Assembly: GCF_001043175.1 (NCBI RefSeq)
Contig: NZ_CP011494.1
Span: 2,232,001 to 2,296,000 of the forward strand
DNA length: 64,000 nt
Source of the DNA: Marinobacter psychrophilus
Lineage (GTDB): Bacteria; Pseudomonadota; Gammaproteobacteria; Pseudomonadales; Oleiphilaceae
Direction: 5' to 3'
The position numbers and the translations under genes were made by a program. The notes under the pieces are model-generated. The model saw only the letters and a program-made list of their open reading frames with translations. It was not told the origin of the DNA and ran no database searches. Below are positions 1 through 8,114 of the stretch, piece after piece. Numbering within the stretch: the stretch's first letter is position 1; every line of letters begins with the position of its first letter.

Positions 1-1102
1 ACAATCGCCCGTGGGTCGTTGTTGCAGGGTGGGTGATGGTGGTCTTCACATCGCCCAGATTGGCGGTAATAGACACCATGCGTGTGGCGTCAATAAAGCG
101 CCAGGCCTCTTCCCTGCCCCCTTTTACCCGAAACGACAATACGCCGCCAAAGGCTTTTTGCTGGCGTTTGGCCAGTTCATAATGAGGATGCTGCGGCAGG
201 CCGGTATAAAATACCGTTTCCACCGCGCCTTGCTGCTGCAGCCATTGGGCCAACTCTAACGCATTGTCACAGTGGGCTCGCATACGAATTGGTAAGGTTT
301 CCAGGCCCTTCATGAACACCCATGCGTTAAACGGGCTCATGGTTGGGCCTGTTGCCCGCAAAAACACGAATATTTCTTCCAGCAGCGCGTGGGGACCTAC
401 AACGACGCCGCCTACGCAACGGCCCTGGCCGTCCAGATATTTGGTGGCGGAGTGGGTTACCAAGTCTGCGCCCAACGCCAGCGGCTGCTGCAGCACCGGG
501 GTGCAAAAACAGTTGTCGACGACTAACAGCGCATCGTGGGCGTGGGCCAAATCGGCCATCTTGCGAATATCTGCCACTTCGCACAGCGGGTTAGACGGCG
601 TTTCCAGAAACAACATCCGGGTGTTGGGCCGCATCGCCGCTTCCCAGCCGGCTTCGTCTGTTAATTTTACAAAGGTGGTTTCAACGCCAAATTTGCTCAG
701 GTATTTCTGAAACAGCGAATTCACCGTGCCAAATACGTCCCGTGAACACACCACATGGTCACCCGCCTTCAGCAGCGCCATGCAGGTGCTGGTAATAGCG
801 GCCATACCCGAAGCCATTGCCACTGCCCGTTCGCCGCCTTCCATCGCCGCAATGCGGTTTTCGAAAGCGGTCACCGTGGGGTTAGTAAAGCGCGAATAAA
901 TATTACCGGGCTCTTCACCGGAAAAACGCGCGGCCGCTTGCGCCGCGCTGGCGTAAACGAAGCTGGACGTCGGGAATATAGCGTCGCTGTGTTCCAGCTG
1001 GCCGGTACGAACCTGCCCCGCGCGCACCGCCAGGGTATCGCCAGACATGCCGTCCAGGTCTGATTCTGGTATCAAAACCGATTCTTCGCGGCAAAATGTC
1101 AT
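1..1102 (-). CDS. metZ: O-succinylhomoserine sulfhydrylase MetZ (3' end cut by window)
   Basis: A PLP-dependent enzyme of the Cys/Met metabolism family that makes homocysteine directly from O-succinylhomoserine and sulfide. The frame runs from an ATG at 1102 off the left edge, so about 367 residues are visible and the C-terminus is missing. The PLP-lysine motif SATKYLDGQGR has its Lys near residue 221, and the last visible residues (HPATTTHGRL) are typical just before the C-terminus of this family. A strong AGGAGA lies 6 nt before the ATG. It follows purF by 58 bp on the same strand, as in pseudomonads, so it is probably co-transcribed. SATKYLDGQGR favours MetZ over cystathionine gamma-synthase (MetB), but the two are close relatives. 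Confidence 0.93.
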   Translation of the reverse strand, partial: MTFCREESVLIPESDLDGMSGDTLAVRAGQVRTGQLEHSDAIFPTSSFVYASAAQAAARFSGEEPGNIYSRFTNPTVTAFENRIAAMEGGERAVAMASGMAAITSTCMALLKAGDHVVCSRDVFGTVNSLFQKYLSKFGVETTFVKLTDEAGWEAAMRPNTRMLFLETPSNPLCEVADIRKMADLAHAHDALLVVDNCFCTPVLQQPLALGADLVTHSATKYLDGQGRCVGGVVVGPHALLEEIFVFLRATGPTMSPFNAWVFMKGLETLPIRMRAHCDNALELAQWLQQQGAVETVFYTGLPQHPHYELAKRQQKAFGGVLSFRVKGGREEAWRFIDATRMVSITANLGDVKTTITHPATTTHGRL

Positions 1103-1160
1103 TGTCTTCTCCTGGTCATGGTTTTCTGCTGGTCATAGCATTCTTGTGCTGTTTAGAGCA

Positions 1161-2684
1161 TCAGTCTTCATCGTTATGCATGTCTATACTGCCGTTTTCG
1201 GTATCGCTCGTCACAGCACCGGAGCGGGTTGCATCGTTACGCTGGCCATCCAGGCGATCCAGATAGGCGCGATCAATATCGCCGGTTACGTATTCACCGG
1301 TAAATACCGAACATTCCCAGCCATCGATGTCATTATTGACATCGCTCACTGAGGTAATCAGGTCTTCCAGGTTCTGATACAGCAACCAGTCAGCGCCGAT
1401 CAATTCGCGTATTTCTTCCACAGTGCGATCGTGAGCAATCAGCTCTTTAGCAGACGGCATATCAATGCCATATACGTTGGGATAACGCACCGGCGGCGCA
1501 GCCGAAGCAAAATACACTTTGCGAGCGCCGGCATCGCGGGCCATCTGCACGATTTCCTTGCAGGTGGTACCACGTACAATAGAGTCGTCGACCAGCATCA
1601 CGTTCTTGCCGCGGAACTCCAGATCAATGGGGTTTAGCTTCTGGCGTACCGATTTCTTCCGCATGGTCTGGCCGGGCATAATAAATGTACGTCCAATGTA
1701 GCGGTTTTTGATAAAGCCTTCGCGGAATTTCACGCCCAGACGGTGGGCCATCTGCATCGCCGAGGTGCGGCTGGTGTCTGGTATCGGCATAACCACGTCG
1801 ATATCGTGATCGGCGAAATCTTTCAGCACTTTATCCGCCAGCGTTTCGCCCATGCGCAAACGCGCTTTATAAACCGAGACTTTGTCCATGATGGAGTCCG
1901 GACGAGCGAAGTACACATGCTCGAAAATACACGGATAGAGCTTTGGCTGTTTGGCGCACTGCTCACTGTGAAAGGTGCCGTCGGTTTCAATATACACCGC
2001 TTCACCCGGCGCAATGTCGCGCACCAGGGTGAAACCGGAGGCGCCTAGGGCCACACTTTCAGACGCAATCATATATTCCTTGCGGCCGTCGCTGGCTAAG
2101 CGCACGCCATAACAGATCGGGCGAATGCCGTTGGGGTCGCGGAAACCGACGATGCCGTAGCCGGTAACCATCGCGATAACCGCGTAGGCACCACGGCAGC
2201 GTTCGTGTACAGAACGCACGGCGGCAAAAATATCGTCTTTGGTCGGGTGCAACTTGCCCAGTTTTTGGAGCTCGTGAGCGAACACGTTCAACAACACTTC
2301 CGAGTCTGAATTGGTGTTGATGTGGCGCAGGTCAGTGCGAAACAAGTCAGTACTGAGCTCGTCAGAGTTTGTCAGGTTGCCGTTATGGGCCAAAGTAATG
2401 CCGTAAGGACTGTTGACATAAAACGGCTGGGCCTCGGCAGAGCTCGCACTGCCCGCGGTAGGGTAACGAACGTGACCAATACCGACGTTGCCCACTAACC
2501 GGTGCATATGGCGGGTATGAAAAACATCGCGCACCAAGCCGTTATCTTTGCGCAGGTAAAAACGCTCGTCTTCGAAGGTCACAATACCTGCTGCGTCCTG
2601 CCCCCGATGCTGAAGAACGGTCAGCGCATCATAAAGCAACTGATTCACGTGCGAAGTGCTGACGATACCGATGATGCCACACAT
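1161..2684 (-). CDS. purF: amidophosphoribosyltransferase PurF
   Basis: Catalyses the first committed step of purine synthesis, glutamine plus PRPP to 5-phosphoribosylamine, in the cytoplasm. At 507 aa it is the usual length. The protein begins MCGIIGIV, so Cys2 becomes the N-terminal nucleophile of the Ntn-type glutaminase domain (about residues 2-230, with [11 protein letters not shown]). The phosphoribosyltransferase domain follows, with the PRPP loop [13 protein letters not shown] near residues 365-378. It lies between cvpA and metZ, the common gammaproteobacterial arrangement. The C-terminal 30 residues are hydrophilic and acidic. Confidence 0.98.
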   Translation of the reverse strand: MCGIIGIVSTSHVNQLLYDALTVLQHRGQDAAGIVTFEDERFYLRKDNGLVRDVFHTRHMHRLVGNVGIGHVRYPTAGSASSAEAQPFYVNSPYGITLAHNGNLTNSDELSTDLFRTDLRHINTNSDSEVLLNVFAHELQKLGKLHPTKDDIFAAVRSVHERCRGAYAVIAMVTGYGIVGFRDPNGIRPICYGVRLASDGRKEYMIASESVALGASGFTLVRDIAPGEAVYIETDGTFHSEQCAKQPKLYPCIFEHVYFARPDSIMDKVSVYKARLRMGETLADKVLKDFADHDIDVVMPIPDTSRTSAMQMAHRLGVKFREGFIKNRYIGRTFIMPGQTMRKKSVRQKLNPIDLEFRGKNVMLVDDSIVRGTTCKEIVQMARDAGARKVYFASAAPPVRYPNVYGIDMPSAKELIAHDRTVEEIRELIGADWLLYQNLEDLITSVSDVNNDIDGWECSVFTGEYVTGDIDRAYLDRLDGQRNDATRSGAVTSDTENGSIDMHNDED

Positions 2685-2724
2685 GGGTTAGAGATTCTCC
2701 GAGTGTTAAAACTGAATGGAAGCC

Positions 2725-2759
2725 ACGCCAGGCAGATTGCCTGATACAGCGCCTGGCGT
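2725..2759 (-). other. inverted repeat between cvpA and purF
   Basis: A perfect 9-bp inverted repeat (ACGCCAGGC / GCCTGGCGT) with a 17-nt loop sits in the 102-bp gap between the cvpA stop and the purF start. No T-run follows it on the minus strand, so it does not look like a simple terminator. It could be an attenuator, an mRNA stability hairpin or a repressor site. It does not resemble the E. coli PurR operator. Confidence 0.5.
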
Positions 2760-2786
2760 TTGAATAACCGGGTTTTACAAGATGCC

Positions 2787-3296
2787 CTACTCTGCGCTTT
2801 GGGGAGTAAGGAATCCGGAAAGCTCATCACCGAAGGTACGGCGGGACCAGTCTTCTAACACCGACAACCGGTCAATCATCAGCGATTCTTGCCACCAGAT
2901 GTCTTGAGACACCGGTGTGTAACGCAACAAAGCGATGCCCACCACCACAACCAGCACCCCACGCAACAGACCAAAGCCCATACCTAGAACCCTGTCAGTG
3001 CCGGACAAGCCTGTGGCCCTTACCAGCTGCCCGATAATGCCATTAATGATAGCGCCCACGATAAGCGTACCAATAAACAGAATCGCGAATGCCGCAACTG
3101 ACCTAACCATGGGCGTTTCCACGGTGCTGGCCAGTAGCGACTGCATCTGGGGGTGAAATGTGCGAGCAACAATGAAGGCCATTACCCACGTAACCAACGA
3201 CAACGCTTCGCGAACAAAGCCGCGCCTCAGGCTGATCAGCGTTGATATGGTAATAACCGCAATAATGACCCAGTCAATCCAGATCAACGCATCCAT
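2787..3296 (-). CDS. cvpA: CvpA family inner membrane protein
   Basis: A 169-aa membrane protein of the CvpA/colicin V production family. Four hydrophobic segments are visible (about residues 8-24, 33-45, 65-87 and 103-122), with conserved family features such as the basic SLRRGFVREAL loop after the first helix. In many gammaproteobacteria cvpA sits directly upstream of purF, as here, and the downstream polar effect on purF gave early cvpA mutants their purine phenotype. The molecular function of CvpA is not settled. Its upstream neighbour is the SPOR-domain gene, 96 bp away on the same strand. Confidence 0.93.
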   Translation of the reverse strand: MDALIWIDWVIIAVITISTLISLRRGFVREALSLVTWVMAFIVARTFHPQMQSLLASTVETPMVRSVAAFAILFIGTLIVGAIINGIIGQLVRATGLSGTDRVLGMGFGLLRGVLVVVVGIALLRYTPVSQDIWWQESLMIDRLSVLEDWSRRTFGDELSGFLTPQSAE

Positions 3297-3392
3297 GAAA
3301 CACCCGGGCGACGCAAATAGAGAGCGCGGATTCTATCAGGAAACCGCGCTCTGCCAAACCACCGTTGCGATAAAACCTTGCTGGACGGCTTA

Positions 3393-4022
3393 TTAATCAG
3401 GGCTGGTAACCAAACTGTTTAGGCTAAAAGCCTTGTCAAGGGCCGCTTTGGCCGCTTCGGATTCGGATTTGCTGGCGAAAGGCCCACTAAATACCCGGGT
3501 CAGCCGGGTGTCGCCGCGGCTGAACTCTTGAAGATGTGAACTGTAGCCTTTTTCGCGGGCGCTATCACGCAAACGTCGGGCATTATCAGCATCACCAAAG
3601 CTGCCCAACTGAACAACCCAAGCGCCTTCCAGAGAGCGACTGAACTCTTCCTCGGTTTGCGGACCGGGCTCCGGCTGAGCCGGTGCCGGCTTAACCTCGG
3701 CCACCGGTGGCAGCGTAACAGTGTTGCTGGCCGTAGTCGGCGTTGCCGGCTCAGGCGTCACTTCTTCAATCAGCTTAAAGTCCCCAGACCCGCTGGCACG
3801 GTCCGCTGCGGCTGGCCCCGAAACGTTCTGATATTCCGGCATGGAGGTCTGCGGTGGTGGTTCGGTGCTCACTTCCGGAAATGGCGGTTCTTCGGGAATG
3901 TTTATCGAGGTGGAGTTGCGCCCGGAATGGGGCTCGTCAAAGATCATCGGCACAAAAATAACCGCTAGTGAAATCAGCACCAGGGCGCCGATGATCCTCT
4001 GTTTTAATCCGTCCACAATCAT
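3393..4022 (-). CDS. dedD: SPOR domain cell-division protein, DedD-like
   Basis: A 209-aa bitopic membrane protein. It has a short cytoplasmic start (MIVDGLKQR), one transmembrane helix (about residues 10-27), a Pro/Glu-rich periplasmic linker (about 30-125) and a C-terminal SPOR domain (about 130-205, WVVQLGSFGDADNARRLRD...). SPOR domains bind denuded glycan strands at the septum, and DedD supports septal peptidoglycan synthesis. Its ATG overlaps the folC stop by 4 nt (ATGA), so translation is probably coupled to folC. The order folC-dedD-cvpA-purF matches E. coli and Pseudomonas. Confidence 0.92.
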   Translation of the reverse strand: MIVDGLKQRIIGALVLISLAVIFVPMIFDEPHSGRNSTSINIPEEPPFPEVSTEPPPQTSMPEYQNVSGPAAADRASGSGDFKLIEEVTPEPATPTTASNTVTLPPVAEVKPAPAQPEPGPQTEEEFSRSLEGAWVVQLGSFGDADNARRLRDSAREKGYSSHLQEFSRGDTRLTRVFSGPFASKSESEAAKAALDKAFSLNSLVTSPD

Positions 4023-5356
4023 GCTCCCGGGTTGGTAACGGCGGCGTTTGGATACAAAAGGTTGCGGGCCGCCGCCACAGTAAAGAACGAACCAAACACA
4101 ATCACGATGTCGTTAGCACGGGCTTGGTCGCGGGCTTCAGCCAGGGCCTCCGGCACCGATTGCCAGTGACCTGCAGACTCAATACCGCACTGCTCGAACT
4201 GCGCATTCAGAGCCTCGGCGCTAAAGCCGCGGGGAGCTTCATTCACCAAGCCGGCCAGATACCAGCTGTGAACCACGCTGTCCATCGCTTTGGCAACGCC
4301 TTGCACGTCTTTATCCGCAAGCGCACCGTAGACCGCATGAATGCGGGTTTCCGGGTGTTGTAGCAGGCGCAACCGACTCGCCAGCCAGCAAGCCGCATGA
4401 GGGTTATGCCCCACATCCAGAATCACCAGCGGCGACGTGGCTACCTGTTCAAAACGCCCGGGCACAGACACTCCAGCCACGGCTCGCTCGATTTGTTGAA
4501 CACCCAGATTGGGCGCCAGGGTGCGCGATGCGACAACCGCTGCAGCCAGACTTTTTACCGGCAGGGCAAAATCTGGCAGGCGAAACTCTTCGTCTCCCAA
4601 CTCCAGATTCACCATCGCCGGCTGGCTTGAACACTGCACCAACTGATAATCACGGCCCAGCAACGCCAGGTCTACCTCCTGCGATAAAGCTTGCTGCAAT
4701 ACCGAACGCGGAGGATCAAAATCGGCGTAAACCGCAGGGATACCCCGTCGCAAAACTCCGGCTTTTTCAAAGCCGATTGACTCACGATCGTTACCCAAAA
4801 AGCTCGCATGATCGATGTCAATCGACGTAAGGATCACAAAATCCGCGTCTAACACGTTTACAGCATCCAGACGACCACCCAGACCAACCTCCAGAATCCA
4901 GTCATCTACATCAGCTTCGGACATGGCCACAAACGCAGCCAAAGTGCCAAATTCAAAATAGCTCAACGACACTTCTGCCCTGGCCGCCTGAACCCTTTCG
5001 AACCCGTAAATCATTTGCGCGTCTGAAATCTGCTCGCCCAGCAGACGTACGCGCTCGTTGTACACCTGAAGATGCGGCGACGTGTAGGCTGCCGTACGGC
5101 GCCCCGCTTCCTGCAACAGAGCTTCTAGGGCTGCGACCGTGCTGCCCTTGCCGTTGGTGCCAGCCACAGTAATAATGCGGGCCTTGGGCTTGGCCGGGAA
5201 CAGTCTTTGCAAAACCACCATCACTCGGTCCAGTCCCAGCTCGATTTCAACTGGGTGAATGGCCTCAAGGTAGCTCAACCATTGGCCTAGGCTGGCATCG
5301 GCGCCGGGGGCCGTTATTTTCGGCGCGTACTGATCCGGATTATGCGACTGAGGCAT
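4019..5356 (-). CDS. folC: bifunctional folylpolyglutamate / dihydrofolate synthase FolC
   Basis: Adds L-glutamate to dihydropteroate to make dihydrofolate, and extends the polyglutamate tail of folates. At 445 aa it is a little longer than E. coli FolC (422). The Mur-ligase ATP-binding loop [11 protein letters not shown] lies at about residues 63-73, followed by the central ligase domain ([17 protein letters not shown]) and a C-terminal domain with [11 protein letters not shown]. Its start region overlaps the accD 3' end by 17 nt and its stop overlaps the dedD start by 4 nt, which points to a tight accD-folC-dedD transcription unit. Confidence 0.97.
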   Translation of the reverse strand: MPQSHNPDQYAPKITAPGADASLGQWLSYLEAIHPVEIELGLDRVMVVLQRLFPAKPKARIITVAGTNGKGSTVAALEALLQEAGRRTAAYTSPHLQVYNERVRLLGEQISDAQMIYGFERVQAARAEVSLSYFEFGTLAAFVAMSEADVDDWILEVGLGGRLDAVNVLDADFVILTSIDIDHASFLGNDRESIGFEKAGVLRRGIPAVYADFDPPRSVLQQALSQEVDLALLGRDYQLVQCSSQPAMVNLELGDEEFRLPDFALPVKSLAAAVVASRTLAPNLGVQQIERAVAGVSVPGRFEQVATSPLVILDVGHNPHAACWLASRLRLLQHPETRIHAVYGALADKDVQGVAKAMDSVVHSWYLAGLVNEAPRGFSAEALNAQFEQCGIESAGHWQSVPEALAEARDQARANDIVIVFGSFFTVAAARNLLYPNAAVTNPGA

Positions 5357-6266
5357 CTTCGTCCGGCTTTTCAGTCACTTCAATTTCAATGGGTGCTTCG
5401 GTTTCAGGTTTTTCCAAATTGCCGAATTTTGCCAACAGGTGTGCAATTCGTTCTCGCATCTGGTGACGGTGCAGAATCATATCGATAGCGCCATGCTCTA
5501 ACAAAAACTCGCTGCGCTGGAATCCTTCGGGCAACTTTTCACGCACGGTCTGCTCAATCACCCGCGGCCCGGCAAAGCCGATCAGTGCGTTAGGTTCAGC
5601 GATGTTCAGGTCGCCCAACATCGCCAGGCTGGCCGACACGCCGCCGAATACCGGGTCGGTCATTACCGAAACATACGGCACGCCGTGTTGCTTCATACGC
5701 TCAAGAACAGCGGCGGTTTTGCACATCTGCATCAATGAGAGAATGGCCTCCTGCATACGCGCGCCGCCGCTGGCAGCGAAGCACACCAGAGGAATACGCT
5801 CTTCCAGCGCCACATTGGCCGCCCGTACAAATTTTTCCCCAACCGTCTGGCCCATAGAGCCACCCAGGAAATTGAACTCGAAGGCGCAAGCCACCAGTGG
5901 AAGCCCCATGGTAGTGCCCTTCATGGCCAACAAGGCATCTTTTTCGCCCGTCGCTTTCTGGGCTTGCGTCAAGCGGTCTTTATAACGCTTGGTGTCTTTG
6001 AACTTGAGGCGGTCCCAAGGTTCCAGATCTGCGCCAATGTCTTCACGGCCGTCTGCATCCAGAAAAATATCAAGACGGCGGCGGGCACCCACTCGCAAGT
6101 GATGATTACACTTCAGGCACACGTCCAGGTTTTTTTCCAACTCGGGCTTGTACAAAAAAGCACCACATTTCGGGCACTTTTTCCACAAACCTTCCGGAAC
6201 ACCGGTCCTCGTCTTGGATTCCGAGCGGATCTTGCTCGGCATTATTTTATCTAACCAACTACTCAT
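5340..6266 (-). CDS. accD: acetyl-CoA carboxylase carboxyltransferase subunit beta AccD
   Basis: The beta half of the carboxyltransferase that moves CO2 from biotin-BCCP to acetyl-CoA, the first committed step of fatty acid synthesis. It works as a heterotetramer with AccA, which is not in this window. At 308 aa the length is normal. The N-terminal zinc ribbon is clear (CPKC at residues 31-34, CLKC at 50-53), followed by the crotonase-like carboxyltransferase core with the oxyanion-hole glycines in [11 protein letters not shown]. The last 20 residues are acidic and poorly conserved. It starts at ATG 6266, with a 225-bp non-coding gap upstream that probably holds its promoter. Confidence 0.98.
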   Translation of the reverse strand: MSSWLDKIMPSKIRSESKTRTGVPEGLWKKCPKCGAFLYKPELEKNLDVCLKCNHHLRVGARRRLDIFLDADGREDIGADLEPWDRLKFKDTKRYKDRLTQAQKATGEKDALLAMKGTTMGLPLVACAFEFNFLGGSMGQTVGEKFVRAANVALEERIPLVCFAASGGARMQEAILSLMQMCKTAAVLERMKQHGVPYVSVMTDPVFGGVSASLAMLGDLNIAEPNALIGFAGPRVIEQTVREKLPEGFQRSEFLLEHGAIDMILHRHQMRERIAHLLAKFGNLEKPETEAPIEIEVTEKPDEDASVA

Positions 6267-6371
6267 GATTTAATCCCGTCTGTAGAACCTGTTTTGATCG
6301 TTCTATTGCAAACACTCGCTAGCGGCCAGCAATTACAGCCTCGGATAGCGTGTTTAATGACCCTATTCTGG

Positions 6372-6386
6372 CAGCATGCCATGCTG
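6372..6386. promoter_or_regulatory. 15-bp palindrome upstream of accD
   Basis: CAGCATGCCATGCTG is a perfect odd-centred palindrome in the 225-bp gap between trpF (stop at 6492) and accD (start at 6266). On the minus strand a TTTACA hexamer lies directly upstream of it, so the palindrome would fall in the -35/-10 spacer or the -10 region if that hexamer were a -35 box, a typical repressor position. I see no convincing -10. The rest of the gap shows nothing else recognisable. Confidence 0.35.
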
Positions 6387-6491
6387 TGTAAACGTCTCAT
6401 TTAATGAAACATAGTACATACAACGCAGGGCTGGCCCAATCTTTCCAATCGCGTACCTTGCACCCGCGCTCTATTTAACCGATCCGTAAGT

Positions 6492-7118
6492 CTACCAAGA
6501 CCCAGCACTTCTGGTCGCGGCCACAAAGTCTGCCATCTTTTTGGCGCATTTGATGCCTTTGCCGATTTCCACGCCGCCACTGACGTCCACCGCCCAAGGG
6601 CGTACCTGATGCACGGCTGCAGCAACGTTATCAGGTTGCAAGCCACCGGCCAATATCAGTGGCAACGGCCGTTGTTCAGGAATCAGTGACCAGTTAAATC
6701 CGTGGCCGGTGCCCCCGTATTGCTCAGGATGCCAGGCATCAACGAGCAAACCAGCTGATTTTTTGTACTTCTCAAAGGCCTGTTCAATCTGCCCTTGCTG
6801 CCGTACCCGTATGGCTTTAATCCAGCGGCGCTGAAACTGCTCACAGAAAGCAGCCGTTTCGTCACCGTGGAACTGCAACAAGTCCAGAGCCACCTGCTGC
6901 GACACCTGCCTTACAAAATCCGCCTGCGGATTCACAAACAATCCCGTTACGCTCACAAACGCCGGTATCTGCGCTGCCAGTTGCCGCGCTAAATCAATAC
7001 TGACAGCCCGCGGGCTTGGGTCATAAAACACCAGGCCAATTGCGTCAGCGCCAGCGGCCACTGCAGCGTCGATATCCTCTGGACGGGTCAGACCACAGAT
7101 CTTTACACGGCTAGCCAC
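6492..7118 (-). CDS. trpF: phosphoribosylanthranilate isomerase TrpF
   Basis: Isomerises phosphoribosylanthranilate to CdRP in tryptophan synthesis, as a (beta/alpha)8 barrel. I place the start at GTG 7118 ([16 protein letters not shown]), giving 208 aa, the usual length. An ATG at 7232 in the same frame would add 38 unrelated residues and overlap truA by over 120 nt. With the GTG start the overlap with the truA stop is only 8 nt, and AGAGG lies just upstream. The catalytic Cys (Cys8, KICGLT) and the acidic residue of [15 protein letters not shown] are both present. trpF is separated from the other trp genes, as in pseudomonads. Confidence 0.96.
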   Translation of the reverse strand: MASRVKICGLTRPEDIDAAVAAGADAIGLVFYDPSPRAVSIDLARQLAAQIPAFVSVTGLFVNPQADFVRQVSQQVALDLLQFHGDETAAFCEQFQRRWIKAIRVRQQGQIEQAFEKYKKSAGLLVDAWHPEQYGGTGHGFNWSLIPEQRPLPLILAGGLQPDNVAAAVHQVRPWAVDVSGGVEIGKGIKCAKKMADFVAATRSAGSW

Positions 7119-8022
7119 AGTTGGAAGGCCTCTGTTTACAGTGAATATGGGTGGCCGGTACCGGCCGATTCTGCTCCGCGCTAAACCATGGTTCAGCAAA
7201 CGCCGGACCACAGCTGGGCTGGGGTATTCCAAATTCGACGGGGTAACCCACGTCTACCAGGTACAAACCATCAGGCGGTGCGGTCACGCCAGCTTGCCTG
7301 CGATCCTTCGTCGCCAGAACTTGGCCAATCCAATCCGGCGTCTGCTCTTGGCAACCTACGGCCATCAAGGCCCCGGCGATATTGCGCACCATGTGATGCA
7401 AGAACGCATTGGCCTGAACGTCAATCACCAGATAATCGCCTTTGCGTCTTACGCTGATGTTCTGCAAAAATCGAATTGGGCTATGAGACTGACAGCCAGC
7501 AGCACGAAAAGCACTAAAATCGTGTTCGCCAACCAGCGCCTGGGCCGCCTGATGCATGTTTTCGGCATTTAAAGGCTGAAAGTTCCAGCTAACCTGGCCG
7601 CGTTGAATACTTGGGCGCACCGGGTTGTTGTAGATAATGTAGCGATAGCGACGGTAAACCGCGGAAAACCGGGCATGAAAGTCTCCCTGGCACTGGCCAG
7701 CCCAGCGCACGGAAATATCAAAAGGCGAAGCAGTATTAATACCCATCACCCAAGAACGCATCGTGCGCAGTGACGGCGTATCAAAATGAACCAGCTGGTA
7801 ACTGGCATGAACACCGGCATCGGTGCGGCCCGCACACACCAGTTCCACATCGTGATCGGCGACTTTACTGGCGGCTTTTGCCAACTGTTGCTGCACAGCG
7901 CGAATGCCGGATTTTTGTTGCTGCCAGCCGTGGAATTCGCGGCCATCGTATTCCAAGACCAATGCCACACGGCCGTTGCCAATGGGTGTATCCGCTGTAA
8001 GCGCCTGGGGTTCAAGAAACAA
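7111..8022 (-). CDS. truA: tRNA pseudouridine(38-40) synthase TruA
   Basis: Makes pseudouridine at positions 38-40 of the tRNA anticodon stem. The frame opens at TTG 8022 (303 aa). The conserved protein begins at [17 protein letters not shown] (residue 18), so a start further in is also possible, while an in-frame stop lies just upstream of the TTG. The catalytic Asp is Asp68 in the motif [10 protein letters not shown]. The second half carries the family motif [15 protein letters not shown]. The last codons overlap the trpF GTG by 8 nt. The upstream gene is fimV, whose terminator lies in the gap. Confidence 0.96.
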   Translation of the reverse strand: MFLEPQALTADTPIGNGRVALVLEYDGREFHGWQQQKSGIRAVQQQLAKAASKVADHDVELVCAGRTDAGVHASYQLVHFDTPSLRTMRSWVMGINTASPFDISVRWAGQCQGDFHARFSAVYRRYRYIIYNNPVRPSIQRGQVSWNFQPLNAENMHQAAQALVGEHDFSAFRAAGCQSHSPIRFLQNISVRRKGDYLVIDVQANAFLHHMVRNIAGALMAVGCQEQTPDWIGQVLATKDRRQAGVTAPPDGLYLVDVGYPVEFGIPQPSCGPAFAEPWFSAEQNRPVPATHIHCKQRPSNCG

Positions 8023-8058
8023 GAGTCAGCTCGATGTGTTATCTGAGTGTTAAAAGAC

Positions 8059-8094
8059 AAAGCCGGCGATCAGAAGGCTCTGAGCACCGGCTTT
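8059..8094 (-). terminator. rho-independent terminator after fimV
   Basis: Inverted repeat AAAGCCGG / CCGGCTTT with a loop of about 20 nt that may itself pair. On the minus strand it is followed by a T-rich stretch (CTTTGTCTTTT). It lies 20 bp past the fimV stop and would separate fimV from truA. Confidence 0.7.
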
Positions 8095-8114
8095 ACTCGA
8101 AGGATTATAACCAA

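Noticed and set aside
7119..7232. ATG at 7232 as the start of trpF
   Set aside because: It gives 38 residues with no TrpF similarity and overlaps truA deeply; GTG 7118 gives the normal N-terminus.
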